From contig NC_052028.1 of the NCBI RefSeq assembly GCF_015832195.1, positions 6,801,501 to 6,865,500 on the forward strand: 64,000 nucleotides of DNA, given 5' to 3'. Source of the stretch: Motacilla alba alba (lineage: Eukaryota; Chordata; Aves; Passeriformes; Motacillidae). This document shows, piece after piece, positions 22,808-35,344 of the stretch. Positions within the stretch are counted from its first letter, which is position 1; every line of letters begins with the position of its first letter. Below the pieces are notes generated by a model. That model saw nothing but the letters and a program-made list of their open reading frames with translations, searched no databases and had not been told where the DNA came from. The position numbers and the translations under genes were made by a program.

Positions 22808-25800
22808 AAGGAAATATTTGGCTTATGTATTGTGAAAACCTCAGTATAACATATATTAAAATTTCCAGAAAAATTCTTGCACTCCAAACCTCTTCTGGCA
22901 CTTGAGAGTTGTCACATAATTCCAGATCTATGGTCCTGATTAAATTGTTACTTTTACTGAGAACAGACTTGTGTCTTTAATTGTGCTTTAAGCTCTGTGG
23001 GGCTGTTTTCAGGGACCAAGATCTGTGTAGCATCCTTATGGCATGTGCTGGAGCTGATGGGAATTGGGCTTCCTGGAGTTCCCAGGAATTACTTCTTATC
23101 TCTCAGCTCTGAATTGGAGATTGAAAGTAATGATTAAAGACAGAAGCATGTACTGTATTAGAAATCATCACCTCTGCTTTTGGGCACACGCTCCAAAGTA
23201 GTGTTTGCAATGCAATTAAAAATCACTGTCATTTCAGAGGACCTTAATTATATGAAAAGTGTGGCTCAAGAAAGCTTCAGTATCTTGGTAATTGACTTTG
23301 GATTTAAAGTTTTTAAAAAAAGTATGAGTGAAGTGAGTCACATAAAACCAGCAGGCTCTTAGTGATGGATGGTTCCTCTAGACTACAGCTGCATGCCTTA
23401 ATCCCCTCCTCAGCATCAGTGTGCACTGGTTCCATTCCATAAATAGTCCTCATGGTAGAAAATTTTGTCTTTATTTCCACACTTCATTTGCATAATATCT
23501 CAGTGGAAATGTTTTCAGTTGAGATAAGAATGAAAACATTGGAGTCTGAAAACTGTGAAATGCACATTTTAGAGCAGAAGCCATTAGCTTTCATGTTGTC
23601 AGTTTTTCTTAGCTGATGTTTGGTAGTCAGAAAAGTGCTTTGTTTCTTAATTCTGCTTTTAATTTTTATGACAGGAAGTCAAGTGAACCAAGAGCTAAAG
23701 AAGTGAATGAAGTTTAACAAAATAAACTTGAATTAGTGACATCATTTTGTTGCTGTGAGCAATGTATAACTGATTCATGATGTGATGAGAGTAAGGAGAG
23801 ATCTCAGTTTTGTCTGCAATCTCTATGAATTAATAATTTATTTTACTGGCCATATCACCTGTGTTACCTTTCTGTCCTCATATTTTATTTTATCTGGACA
23901 TTTTGGAGGTGAGGATTTTTTTTCAGTGTTGAATGTGGATCTGTTCCCTTTTTTGGGAAATTCTACCTTTCCCTCTCTGGTCACATGTTTAGTTTATCAA
24001 GTGGGAGGTATGTAGGAGAAGTGCTCTAAACCAAGGTTCAGGTTTTTCATTTGTTCTTGCTAACCCTTAGCTAACCTTTGCAGAAAAGAGAGAGCTGGAT
24101 TTTGCTTTGAGCTTCTGGCACACTCTCCTTCTGAAGGTCACCTGCCTTTGCTCCCCCACCCTTCTGTGTGGGCTTGTGACCTGGCAGCTGCTGCCTCCTG
24201 TTTGCAGGGAATTCACTTTCTGGAATATTCCCCTATTCTTACTCATGACTTCTCATACCTTTTAGTAGAGAGATTGCTGAGGATTTTCTGATGGGAAATG
24301 AGAACTGTGGTTTCATGAGCACACATCTTTTCAAGTTTGTAACATCCTTAGAAGCAGGTGAGTGGTGACACAGGTATCTGTGTCAGAACCACGCAGGGTT
24401 GGAGGATTTCTTCTTTTGAAGTGTGTTATTCTCATCTGCCTGCCATATTCTGAACCTTGTTGCATAAAATGCTTGTCGAGACAAAAGACAAAGTGTTGAT
24501 TTTAAAATGTAAGGTACCTCTGCTTTCTACAAGGGAAACAGTCATTTCTGGAGCATTCTGTTGTGCATATAATTGCACGTGTTCCTGTGGGTGAATTTGC
24601 ATTTTAATTCAGAAGCACTATGATAAGAAAGAAGTCATCTGGCCAGTGCTGAAAAGTGCAAAATGACACCACGGAAGTTGGTTTAGAGAGTGATTTGGGT
24701 GAGGGAGTCAGACCTATTTTAGAAGGAGCATATAGGTACTTAAGTAAGGACCACAACACGAGGAGGCCAAGCAGGTGGCCTGTGGGGAGTCAGACAAAAC
24801 TGATGACTCAGGTGGAAAAAGCTATGTATAATTGAAAAGCACAGCATTTCTGGTTTTTTGAGATCAAAGTCTGTGGAGATGCAGCTTTGGGAGTTTGGAA
24901 CAGTTGAATGGTGTGATATGCAATGGACATTTTTAGGCATAGACCATTCTTTCGTTTTGTGTTTGGTCCAGTCCAAGCCTACAGGGGCTTTAATTTGCAG
25001 TGAGAGTTTTAGAGCACTATCCACAGGCAATAACATTTGCACACCAACATTTGTGCAGTTACTGCTGTCACACTAAGGGTCTGGAGCAAGCAGACTTTGG
25101 GAAAAGGAATGACTCTGTAATCGTATGGATAAAGCTGTTAATTACCAGCAGATTTATCTTCAGAGCTATTATTGTACATCACAATTTAACCTGCAACACT
25201 GAGGAGTTTAAATAGACACTGAAACATTCCTATACAGTCATTAGTAAAAGCAGCAGGGATGCAAAGAGGCATTACATTGCTAGAAGGTAGGAGGTAAGGA
25301 ATGCAGGACACCTTGCTGTAAGGCTCCCAGTGGCTGTATGGAAATGAGTGGACCTGGGTAGGGACACACTTCAGGAGGTGTGAAACAAAAAAAGACAGCT
25401 TGAACAAAAGCAAAGAAGATATTTAATCAAGCCTTTTGGTTAAGGGATGAAGAATTATTATGGAGGAAGAAAATAGTAATTTTTCAGAGATCCTGCAATA
25501 GAGGAAGAACACAACTATGTGAAATTTGTGTTAAAAAATCAGCCTTTAATGATGTTACCCAAGTGAAATCAATGACTGGAGATTTATTCAAGTTTATGTA
25601 CCATTTGTTTTCACTGTCTTAAACACTATAAAAGTTTATATTTAACAGTATTTTTTATTTTTTGGATGTGTGGGAGTAATATTTTTTGCCTAGCCCAAAG
25701 CTGGGGAGTTTGGCAGTTTTAGATCTGGTCTGTCCATATTTGTGGAGAAAGGGATACATTTTTTGCAACTATTTACATTCTTCTCACTGTAATATTCTTT

Positions 25801-28450
25801 GTTGTCTCATGATAAATCTTCAGGCAGACAAAGCTGCTGCTTGTCTGGAGGAACATTGAGATTAGAAATTTTAGTGGAATCAATATGCTTCTTCCATGCT
25901 TTCAGAAGTATTAAAAAGAATTGAATAGCAGTAGTTACAAATCCAAAGCCTCAGATAAAAGTAAATTAATTTTTCACCTCAGTAACAATAAAGATGCTGG
26001 CTTTTCTTTGTTTTTTGTTTCCCTCCTTTCTGTAGAACCCTCCCTTCCTCACTCGTTCAACAAGGGGAGGAACTTGTAATCTTATCTGCATCCCTGAGAA
26101 TGTTCTGTGGCAGAAATAATCACAGTTGGGAAAATCCATTCCGTTCAGGGTTTTATCTTTTTTTTTTTTTAAAGAAGAGTAATTTATATAATAAATGCTA
26201 TGAAGTGGCTTTTGGGAGGCCTTACTTATAGGGCAGGAGATTCAGAAACACAAATGTCCTGTTGAGCCAAAGGAGCACTCAAAGCAGCCACAGGAATGGC
26301 CAAGATAGAGAAGTCTGGATCTCAAGAGCTACTTGAGCACAATTTGTAAAGGGCTTGGGGTTTTTTTGGGGTTTTTTTGTTTGTTTTTCAATTGACTTGC
26401 TTTTGAGAGCATTTGCAGTTATGTTAACTAGGGTAAAAATAAGGTGATTGGAGAGTCATTTAGCTTCAAGGGAGAATTCATGTGAGCATCTGGTTTCGAG
26501 AAGAACAAAAACATGTTATTTAGAGATTTGCAGTGCCCTGCAAGGCTTCTATTAGAGGAGACATTAACTGAAAGACTGTTACTTTGACAGGTAAAAGATT
26601 TTTGGTCACTATTTTTCTGTAAATACTTGTTTCAGAATTTGGTTTGGCATTGCTCAAGAGATAATTTTCTTTCAAAGACTGCTTTAAAGCATATTACAAA
26701 AGTAAATGACATTTTATGAATTACTAAGAGTACTACAGGACACTTCCCTATCCACCCCTGTAGATTCTCAGTGAGCAAATTGTCACGTACGTGTTGTACA
26801 TTAATTTCACACCTAATTTGAAGCAGGAGGAATCTGAACCGTTTATGTACTCTGAGAAACACATCTGTATTGTGGGAGAATGATCCAAAATGGTCAGAAG
26901 AAAAGAGGGAAATGTTTGTGGTTTAAGAGCAATTTTAGCAGAGGGAAGGCATTTGCGTTGGCAGCACTGCAACACCTGTGTTTAAGGGTCTTTTCTGTTC
27001 TCTATCCTGCTCTGTTTCACACTAATCAGTTCTTTGGCATTGAGTTTAAGATTAAAGGAGCTTATTTATGACTACGTAAATGTGGTCACCAATTTCTTTT
27101 CGTATGACCTTTTCTGACTTTTTTTTCTCCTTTGATATGTGGTAATCCCCAAGTTTTTACACTTGGAGTTTTTCATAGTACCTCATTAATATATATCATC
27201 ATGTTTTGAATTAAAACTTGGCATTTTCTCTGCACCCTTTGTGACTGTTACATATTGCTACTATTATGGGATTTCTTTCTGTAGTATACCAGTAATATCA
27301 CTTAAACATTTCTGCAGCAATGGCAGGTTTTAGGTTATTATTTTCAGAAGTGCTTTAGACTTTTTGAAGTACGTGATACAGAAAAATGAAAGAAAGGTGT
27401 TGCATTGCATTTTTAGAAAAAATGAGCAAGTTCTGTTCTCATCAAAGCTCTCTTCTTATCTGTAGAAATATGAGTGAGAAAATAATTTTGGTAAGCTTTG
27501 CCACATAGTCATGTCTAAGTGTAGTCATGCAGCAGTAACATTATTATACATCTCTGAAAAACAGTTTTCTTTGGCTCTCAGTATTCATCTATTGAGCATC
27601 AGCAAAGATTTCCATCTGTTTTGGTGTTACATGCACAATGAATTTTTTAAAAAATGAGACAGACCTGAACGGATAGGTGTATTTTATGGATAGATGATGC
27701 TCTGAACCATCTGAAGTGGTTTGGTAAGAACCATAGGAGGTGCTTTTTGCCCATAATAGAATCTATTTAGCTCTGACATTAGTAATGCAGTATTATCTGA
27801 AGACAGTCAGGTCAGCTTTTAATGAGGCAAAAATTACCAAGAAAAATGGCATGTAATGTTCTGGAAACAAAAAAGATAGATAGACAATGGTTTTACAATT
27901 GAAAATAGATGCTACCAGCTGTTTTATAGATTGGTCACTGGGGCTTTAATGTGAGATAATTAACTTGACCTCACATAAGGTAAATTATGCTTTTACTCTT
28001 TGAGTGCTATGAATGAAAAGCCCTTAGGAACACATAGAATGAACTGTAGGATCAATTTTTAAGTCTGTCTGGTGTTGTTTACTTTAGCTGCCACATTACC
28101 TTATGCCACAGGGAGTATAAAAAAGGAAATAACCATCCTTTATTGAGACAAGCAAAACCACAAACATGCAGCACGTGCAATTTTAGTCTACCTCTAGAGC
28201 ATTACTGGTATCTTGTGTCTGCTGAGATAAATTTAAGTATTGATGGATTTCTGGTCAAATTCTATCAAATTGTAGCATGTCCAAGTCATACACTTCTGCT
28301 AGCAGGGAAATATAGTGAACTTACAGATCATCTTAGCTGTTTTTTTCCTGATCCCAGAAGTTTATAGAAGGCAGAGGATCATAACTGAGGTTTAATCACC
28401 AAATCACCAGATGAACATTAAACCATAAAATGAGGAAAAAAAACCAACGC
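22808..28450 (+). other. GABRB2: GABRB2 intron 3, no gene seen
   Basis: A/T-rich intronic sequence with G/T runs near 26355-26390 and short chance frames. A short inverted repeat (10 bp arms, AATGTTTTCA) lies at 23508-23540. I see no transposon I can name. Confidence 0.75.
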
Positions 28451-28494
28451 ATTTTTATTCTCTTCTCTGCAAAAAAAGAGAAGAGAATAAAAAT
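28451..28494. repeat. perfect 18-bp inverted repeat (hairpin)
   Basis: ATTTTTATTCTCTTCTCT at 28451-28468 is followed, after the 8 nt loop GCAAAAAA, by its exact reverse complement at 28477-28494. The intronic RNA would fold into an 18 bp stem. It is too short for a canonical microRNA precursor. Confidence 0.97.
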
Positions 28495-31400
28495 TACCCG
28501 GGCCTAAAAGACTCTCCCAGATTAAAAAATGAAAGAAAACTTAAAAATTATCAAGGCTATATGCTTTGGAGTTCCCTGAGAAGACCATTTCAAGATTTTA
28601 TGTCACATTGCCTTCACGGTACCACTTTCTGGTCTTAACTGGATGGGTGCTGATGACATAAGTTGCCTCTGAATAACTGATTAACAGGAATGATTTTACT
28701 TGTGACAAATTTGGTGCTTTCACTTACTGTGTAAGCTCCCTGAGAAATTACTCATAATTCAAGTACAAACTGTAAGACAAAAGTAATGCAATAGAGTTCT
28801 GTGCAATATAATGGAGCTTGAAGTTAGGAAGAATTTAAGCTATACAGTAACATGTAATTCTAAACATGAGATCTGTGGTAGTTCATTAGAGGAAGGAAGC
28901 TGAATGACAATTGTACCAAAAAAAATTGAACTGTTGGAAGCAAGCTTATAAAAATCAACACTTTCATGAAGTTTATAATATAGCACTCTTCTATCAGTTG
29001 CAGAAATGAACATTATTATCATTAGAACAGTCTTGTTTTTTCTTCCCAAGACTGTCTGTACATGTGTTTTACTGTCAATATGCATGTGACTTAAGCTCAC
29101 AAATTTCAATATATTTTCAGTTAAAATGTGAAACAGAGCTTTTGTGCCTTTGTTCTTAAGTGCCTGGTGTCTGAGTTATAGTCAAGTTTAATTTTTTCTC
29201 TATTCAGCTGGACCACAGGGGAATCCTTGCTTTAATTAGTAAATTGCTTTTCAGTTATGTTTTTACACAACCAATCATGGATGAGTTTGCTTTGCACTGT
29301 GGTGCTTATCCATGCTGTCAAGTTTGTGTTGGGAAACCAGCTCACCAGCTGTTAGGGAAGAAAAGCAGCCAGTTGGCAGCTCTCTCTGAAACCTGGAGGT
29401 GCTTATTCAAGACTGCAATACTGGGCTGTGAACTGGTGCACAGAAAGGCTCAGGTTCTTCAGCTCCCAGCTCCTGACTGTGTGACACTGCTAAGCCTCTT
29501 GGCCCAGCTGCCCTGCCAGCCCACAGGTCACTGTGTGGGTCAGGAGAGATGCTGCTGCCCCCTCATTTGTGTGCCAGGAGCCAGCAGTGGCAGCAGCACT
29601 GGGAGACCTTCTTTACTAGCAGTCATTTGTGCAAGGAGACTCGAGTGCCTCTGCTGTCACTGAGGTCTTGTCCCATGTGGCTCTGGAATCCTTGATTGGG
29701 TTCCATTTTCATATGAAGAGTCTTTTAAACTACCTTTAACTATGGAATAAGTGCTTCTGGCTTCAACAGCACTATCCAGCTGTTGCTCTCCCCGCTTGCC
29801 TGTGCTCTGTGTGTTTTAGGATGGCTCTGGATGAGCTGACACTGGCTGCAGTTGCTCTTTCTGCCTACTGCTGCTTAAGATCCATGGGCAGGCACCAAGG
29901 CAAGCACCCACAAGCCCTGCCATCACAGCTCTCTCTTCTTTTGCACTAGGCTTCCTCACAGGCCATCCCAAATGTCCATCTGCCTAAAGAAATTGGAAAA
30001 CATTTCTGAAGGTACAGATGCTTCATGGACATGTGAAGCCTCACTCCAGTCATCTGCTTTGCCCTTAGGTGAAGAAGGGTTGCAAGACCTTTTCAAGGAG
30101 CTCATTTTAGTGTAAAAATTCAGAAAACAAGCATTTTTAAAGTGTAGTGATAGAGTCATGCTTCTGAGACGGAACAAATCTGAGTGCTTTAAGGCCCCTC
30201 CTGTGCAGGAGGGAGGAATGAACAACTTGAAGGCAAGAGCTATGTCCTTTGTATAGATATGTGAAGTCCTGGAAATATGATGTCTCCATGCCCTCTTTTT
30301 GGCATCTAGAATACTTCATTTGGAAGGCTGAAAGCATGCAAACTCTTCATGCTGCTGGTATAAAGCACATCCAAGTTTTTATGTGCTAGCAAATGGTTGC
30401 AAACCCCAGTAAGAAGATGTATCTCTCCTGTAAGGTTAAATATTTCTCCTTTTTGTTTCTATTTGTTCTGCTAAGCTGTGCTATAAGGTAGGGCAAGTCT
30501 TAGTTTCTCTATGTGCCAAATGGCCATAAAAATGTAAATCTAATATTATTTAAAACTTGGCTGATGTTTATGTGCTGGGATTAAATGTTACAAATGCTTC
30601 AGGTTCTGTAGTTGGTCAGTTCAAATACTGCAATTTTAGAGCAGCACTTTTGAGCAACTGTTGCTCTGTCACAATAGCAGATCAATTCACAGTATCAGAT
30701 CAAATGATTGAATCAACGTACCCTATTCAGTGTAGTAGAAATGCCATTTGTACTAGAATATTATCATTGGAATAATGTCCCTTGCTTTGCAAGTGGCTTA
30801 GCTGTGCCTTGGCATTTAATAGCAGCAGGAGACCATTATCCTCTAACAATGCACTATTTCATTGACATTTTCTCTTGAGTAACACATATTGCACATAGAC
30901 ATTTTCCAGGTGTGTTTCCTTCTGTACAGAAGACAAAGTGTCTGTGGTAGTTCATGCAGCCAATTTCTGTTGATCTGCTTTTTCCCTTCATTGCGATACG
31001 TTTGTGTTGGGACTTTCTTAAGGTATCAACAAATGAAGAAGGAAATTTTTTTTATGATGCTTTTAGAGGAGTGTGTGTGGGATCTTAAAGCTTTTATTTA
31101 AAGCTACGTAGCTAACCTTCTACTGTTTTGAAAGCTGCATTATGATACAGGGTTGTTTGGTTCTGTTGGTCCTTTTCTGTTTTGTTTTTTTTTGGATTTC
31201 AGCCTCAGTAACAGCCAGGCTTTTGGCACAGATGTCACCCCTCACTGCATCAGGTCCTGAGTTATGCCATGTGTTATGATACCAGCCTTCCACATTCTGC
31301 AGTAATTTTCTTGCCTATTTATTTCTCTTTTTTTCCAAACTTAAAGTGATCAGTGCAAAATCATCTACTAGATTTGGAAATTAAATAAAAAAAAAAAAAC

Positions 31401-32257
31401 CAAACCAAAAAAAAAAAACAGAGAACAAACTTCTCAGCCTGTTCTATGGCTGAAATATTGAGAAATATTCTATTGAGAAATATTCTATGGCTGAGATATT
31501 TGTATCTGGAGATCTCTGTAGAATGACCTATATTCTCAATCCCCACAATTTGTGCTCCTCTATTCTGTTATTTGCCTCGTTGCAATTTTTTGTTCTTTGA
31601 ATGTGCAAATGCATGGTTTATTTTTGTGGAACTAATATTGCTAATGTCCTGTCACTTCAGGTTTGTCCCAGATGTAGGGTACCCTTAGCTAGTTGCAGAT
31701 AACTTTGTTTGGCTTAACAAAATTGTATCTTTAAAGAATAGCCATGCAGAACAGGAGGTGCTAAGTCTGCAATAGATGCAGAAAAATCCACCAGTGAAAG
31801 ATTGGAAGCAGTCTGTCAATTGGAGGTACCGAAGTGATTTCTTAAAACTTTATTATAGCCATGCTTAAGCTTGTTGTTCATGTGTAGCAATGGCACCTTT
31901 TGCTTTTAATTGTGATATTTGGTTCTTCTTCCTCAGACGTATAACAGGGTGAGGATTTTAGTGTTTTAACTGACATTTTCAAACTTGCTATTTAAGATGC
32001 TTTGGATTGTTGCTGTTCCAGACTTTGTATTCTGTGCTGTAGTCTGGAAAATTTCCTCAATTTTCTCATACCAATTTTGCATATGTAATGTGGGATATTG
32101 TGATCTAGGTTTCAATAACCTGTTCATGCAGTCATTGAAATCCCATTTTATGGGAAGACAGAAAAAAAGACAAGAGATTATGTGGGCCAATGGATCATTG
32201 CAGAAAAAAAAAATCAAAATATGGACAACTAATTAAAATGAATACATAGAAACATCC
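28495..32257 (+). other. GABRB2: GABRB2 intron 3, includes GC-richer block
   Basis: Mostly A/T-rich. The part 29280-29960 is locally richer in G+C, with a 139-codon open frame (29244-29663) that has no family resemblance and no splice context, so I do not call it. A nested tandem duplication lies at 31442-31500, and an A/C-rich run at 31386-31425. Confidence 0.7.
31442..31500. repeat. nested tandem duplication
   Basis: TGAGAAATATTCTAT occurs twice in direct tandem (31459-31473 and 31474-31488). Flanking copies of TTCTATGGCTGARATATT (31442-31459 and 31483-31500, one A/G difference) show a larger 41 bp duplication around it. Confidence 0.9.
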
Positions 32258-32298
32258 AACAGTTAATATGGGTTAATCTCTAACCCCTATTAACTGTT
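32258..32298. repeat. 18-bp inverted repeat with one mismatch
   Basis: AACAGTTAATATGGGTTA (32258-32275) pairs with TAACCCCTATTAACTGTT (32281-32298) at 17 of 18 positions around a 5 nt loop. It is a quasi-palindrome that would form a compact hairpin in DNA or in the intronic RNA. Confidence 0.95.
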
Positions 32299-35059
32299 AA
32301 TAAAATATTGAAAATTATCTATTTTACTGAAATTCTCAATGAACCCTTCCACATGTGACATGATTAACTTATTTTATAAATGCCCATATTGCATAACAAT
32401 ATATCTGTGAGTGATTGAGAAAGTGACCTGGAGGAAGACAGCCTCTGGAGACAGCAGCACCCAGCTGTATTTTTCAAACCAGAAGAATCATAAATAAATT
32501 AAGATGTGCTTTACAGCATTATTGGCTCCAGATAAAATTTGGATTTTCCCTATGGATTTGGATCTGAGTTTCAGCATGATTACTGCTGACACCAGAATGG
32601 AGAGGCACCTACTCTGCTGCTAAAGACCACAACAACCCACTTGTGTCTTGTTCTGCTCTACCCACTCCTACAGCAAGGCTGGTGCTGCACTGCCTGGAAA
32701 TCATCTGTTCATGTCAAAGAGAACTCCTGACTGCACAATCGAAGTGCTGGCCCATTTACTGTGAACAAAACCTGTATGGTAGCTGCATTTTTCATGATAG
32801 AGTATTAGGAAAACCATGAAAAGAAATTAATCTGTGTATATTTCAAGTCATATGGACCTATGTAAGTGTGGGTAAGATCATTGGCTTTCCTGTCAATTTT
32901 TGTTTAGAAGTAGTAGATGGAGATCTAAAAATAGTGATTCCCTGGGGTTATTGCAACAAGGTGTGGTTACTTCACCCTGAGCCTCATGCACTTACATGCC
33001 ACCTATTTTTTCCCACGTTCTGTTGAGCTCATCTTAGGAAGTTAATTACTATTTAGTGACATTATAAAGTGATCTTAAAACTGCAAACTAATAGAATTAC
33101 TGTGATCTGCAATGCTTCTGATAGTGCCCTCAGTTCTTGAGGTAGAACTTTAGGACACAAGTCACTGAAGTTCAGGAGAAAATAAGAAGTTTTTATTTTT
33201 TCTTCTTTCTTAGTTTATTTCCTTTTCTCTTTTTGATTAGGGATGGCAATTGGAATAATTCACTGCTGATTGTATGATGGCACATTGTCCTGAGCAGAAT
33301 ATTTTCCATAAACATTTGTTCCATAAGTAATTTTAACTTATGTCAAATACTTATGAATCATCCTCTTATCACTTACAAAAAAGAACTTTTAGTCTTCCAT
33401 CTGTTTCTCCTTAATTTTCAGCTTTATTATACAAGCAATTACAATTTTCATCTTCTAAAAAATTCACTACACAGTTCATTTCCAACAGAAGGTAAATGAA
33501 TAAAAATTTGTTTTCTTTAATATTAGCCTGTTTTCTATGCTTGGCTGGCAGCCAAGAGTATTGGATTTCAATATTCAGGTTTTAAAATGTGACTCTTAAT
33601 GTTAATACTAGATAATATGTGTGGATGTTGTGTAAATTATCCAGTGGTTAGAATCAGAATCCTATTTTACCCCTTCTTTTTTGTTTTCTGTTTAATTCTA
33701 AGCAGAATGATTAATTATACTGGACTAAAATTAATGTTAAAAATTGCTATTGTGCTACCAATAAGCATGAAGTAATGAATGGACTGAGGTTTCCCTATTA
33801 ACTAGGAATTTCCTGTGAGGTTGTGCTGTTCTTGAACATAGAAATTAAAAAGTAACCTATAAATAGTAGCTTTTCCCAGCTCACTCACTGCAGTTGTTGT
33901 ATTGTCATGTTCTAAAGTCATGAACACTCGTATGTTGTGATACTAAAGTGTCATGATATCCTTAAGAATGACACTCAGTAATTTAGTACTTCTGTCTGGT
34001 TTGTTGTAACTTCATCTGGGTAGAAGAGCAGGTTAAATTTTAATTAAATACATGATATGGTCATAAAAGTTGAGGTCTGTGATATGGATGGGTACATTTT
34101 TGGTTAAATCATCCAAAGGCTTATTTACAATTATACATTTTCATACAGCACAGTGCAGAGATAATTTTTCTTGTCAAGAAAAATTAGAGAAGTTCAGGGC
34201 CGTGTAGTTTTTTGATTTTTATTTCCATTTGACTCAAAGAAATCACACTCACGTAAGGATTTAGAATAAACTTAGACTAGGGAATAAAAAAATATATTTA
34301 CTGTTTATTTAACTGATTAATCGGTAAATTTTTTACAAAGTATGATGGCAATGTAAATGAAAAGTAAATGAAATAAAGTACAAAAAGGCTTTTCTTTCAC
34401 CCTGATCTAGAGAGATAAGAATCCAGATCAAACCTAAGAATCAAACAGAATCTAATGAAGAATCCATTTTTAAGTTTCTCACATGTATCTCCAGTTCTGA
34501 GAAGCTCAGAATTGTCACTGTCTGCATCAAAAATCCATGAACGTTTTGTTTGTTTGTTTGTTTGTTTTTTCCAAAGCCCTATTCTGAAGTGAATCCATGA
34601 TTTCACTAGGTGCAGGATTAGCAGACATGTAAGCCTTCTTGCCTAAAATCTCTGATCCTGCATGAAACAGAAAGAGATCTGGTTTTGCCTGAGAATTTAC
34701 CTGGTTTGTCTTGTTTGGTTTTCAGGATTTTGGGGTTTTTATTGTTGTTGTTGTTTTGGTTGGTTTGTTTGTTTTGAAGACCCTTCACGGTATTGATTTG
34801 ATAAAGTGCTCTTTTGTAAAACCCCAAATGATATGCTTAGTTTAAGCACTTAATATTTTCCTCAGGAAAGGTGCTTTCATGAAGTATTGACCATATTTAC
34901 TTTCTGTTTGGACAAATTTAACTATAATCAATTTTAGGTATTTTTTCCTATATAATCTAAAGAGTCTTTAATTCTCCCAGGCTCAGAGGGTATCTCCAGC
35001 TGTAAATATTCCTTGCTGAATGGCTGAAACAAGCAGACACTAAATTCATGTTTCAGTGA
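32299..35059 (+). other. GABRB2: GABRB2 intron 3, no gene seen
   Basis: A/T-rich intronic sequence with (GTTT)n runs at about 34543-34568 and a G/T-rich run at 34725-34775. The palindrome at 34162 is listed separately. I see no gene or clear transposon. Confidence 0.75.
34162..34186. repeat. 25-bp palindrome
   Basis: TAATTTTTCTTG and its exact reverse complement CAAGAAAAATTA flank a single T, giving 12 bp arms with almost no loop. It would form a cruciform rather than an RNA hairpin. Confidence 0.95.
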
Positions 35060-35285
35060 GTTCCTAAATAATTGTATGTGAGAGCGCGTGCATTCCAAGT
35101 GCAATTCGTTAATTGTGAGCTGCTGTAGATAATCATGTTGTGCCGTAGGCCAGCTGAGGTCTAGCTTGACTTTTTCAACACTGCAGAGATGAGGAGATAA
35201 TTTGAGAGGAGTACTTAATTGTAATATTTGGTGACATTAATCACAAGTTGTCTAATACAAGAAATGAAGCAATTAATTTAGGGTG
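35060..35285. promoter_or_regulatory. homeodomain-motif cluster, possible enhancer
   Basis: About nine ATTA/TAAT cores fall in 225 bp, several in extended forms such as CGTTAATTGTG, ACTTAATTGTAAT and GCAATTAATTTA, alongside a local CpG cluster (GAGCGCGTGC at 35082-35091). The look is that of a conserved vertebrate intronic element, but conservation cannot be tested from one sequence and A/T-rich DNA produces such motifs by chance. Confidence 0.3.
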
Positions 35286-35302
35286 TGCTTGTCTCAAAAC
35301 GC

Positions 35303-35344
35303 TCATGGAACAGCCCAGGTTGGGAAGGACCTCGAAAGATCATA
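35303..35344 (-). mobile_element. CR1 LINE, short 3' terminal fragment
   Basis: CATGGAACAGCCCAGGTTGG followed by GAAGGACCTCGAAAGATCAT is the reverse complement of the CR1 3' terminus (ATGATCTTTGAGGTCCCTTCCAACC and the terminal octamer region in its usual form). Only about 40 bp are recognisable. An A/C-rich run (35390-35450) follows and may or may not be related. Confidence 0.75.

Noticed and set aside
28451..28494. Rho-independent terminator or microRNA precursor
   Set aside because: This is a vertebrate intron, so a bacterial terminator has no meaning here. The stem is A/T-rich and at 44 nt too short for a canonical microRNA hairpin.
29244..29663. 139-codon Cys- and Leu-rich open frame
   Set aside because: It sits in a GC-richer intronic block with no homology and no exon-like splice sites in phase.
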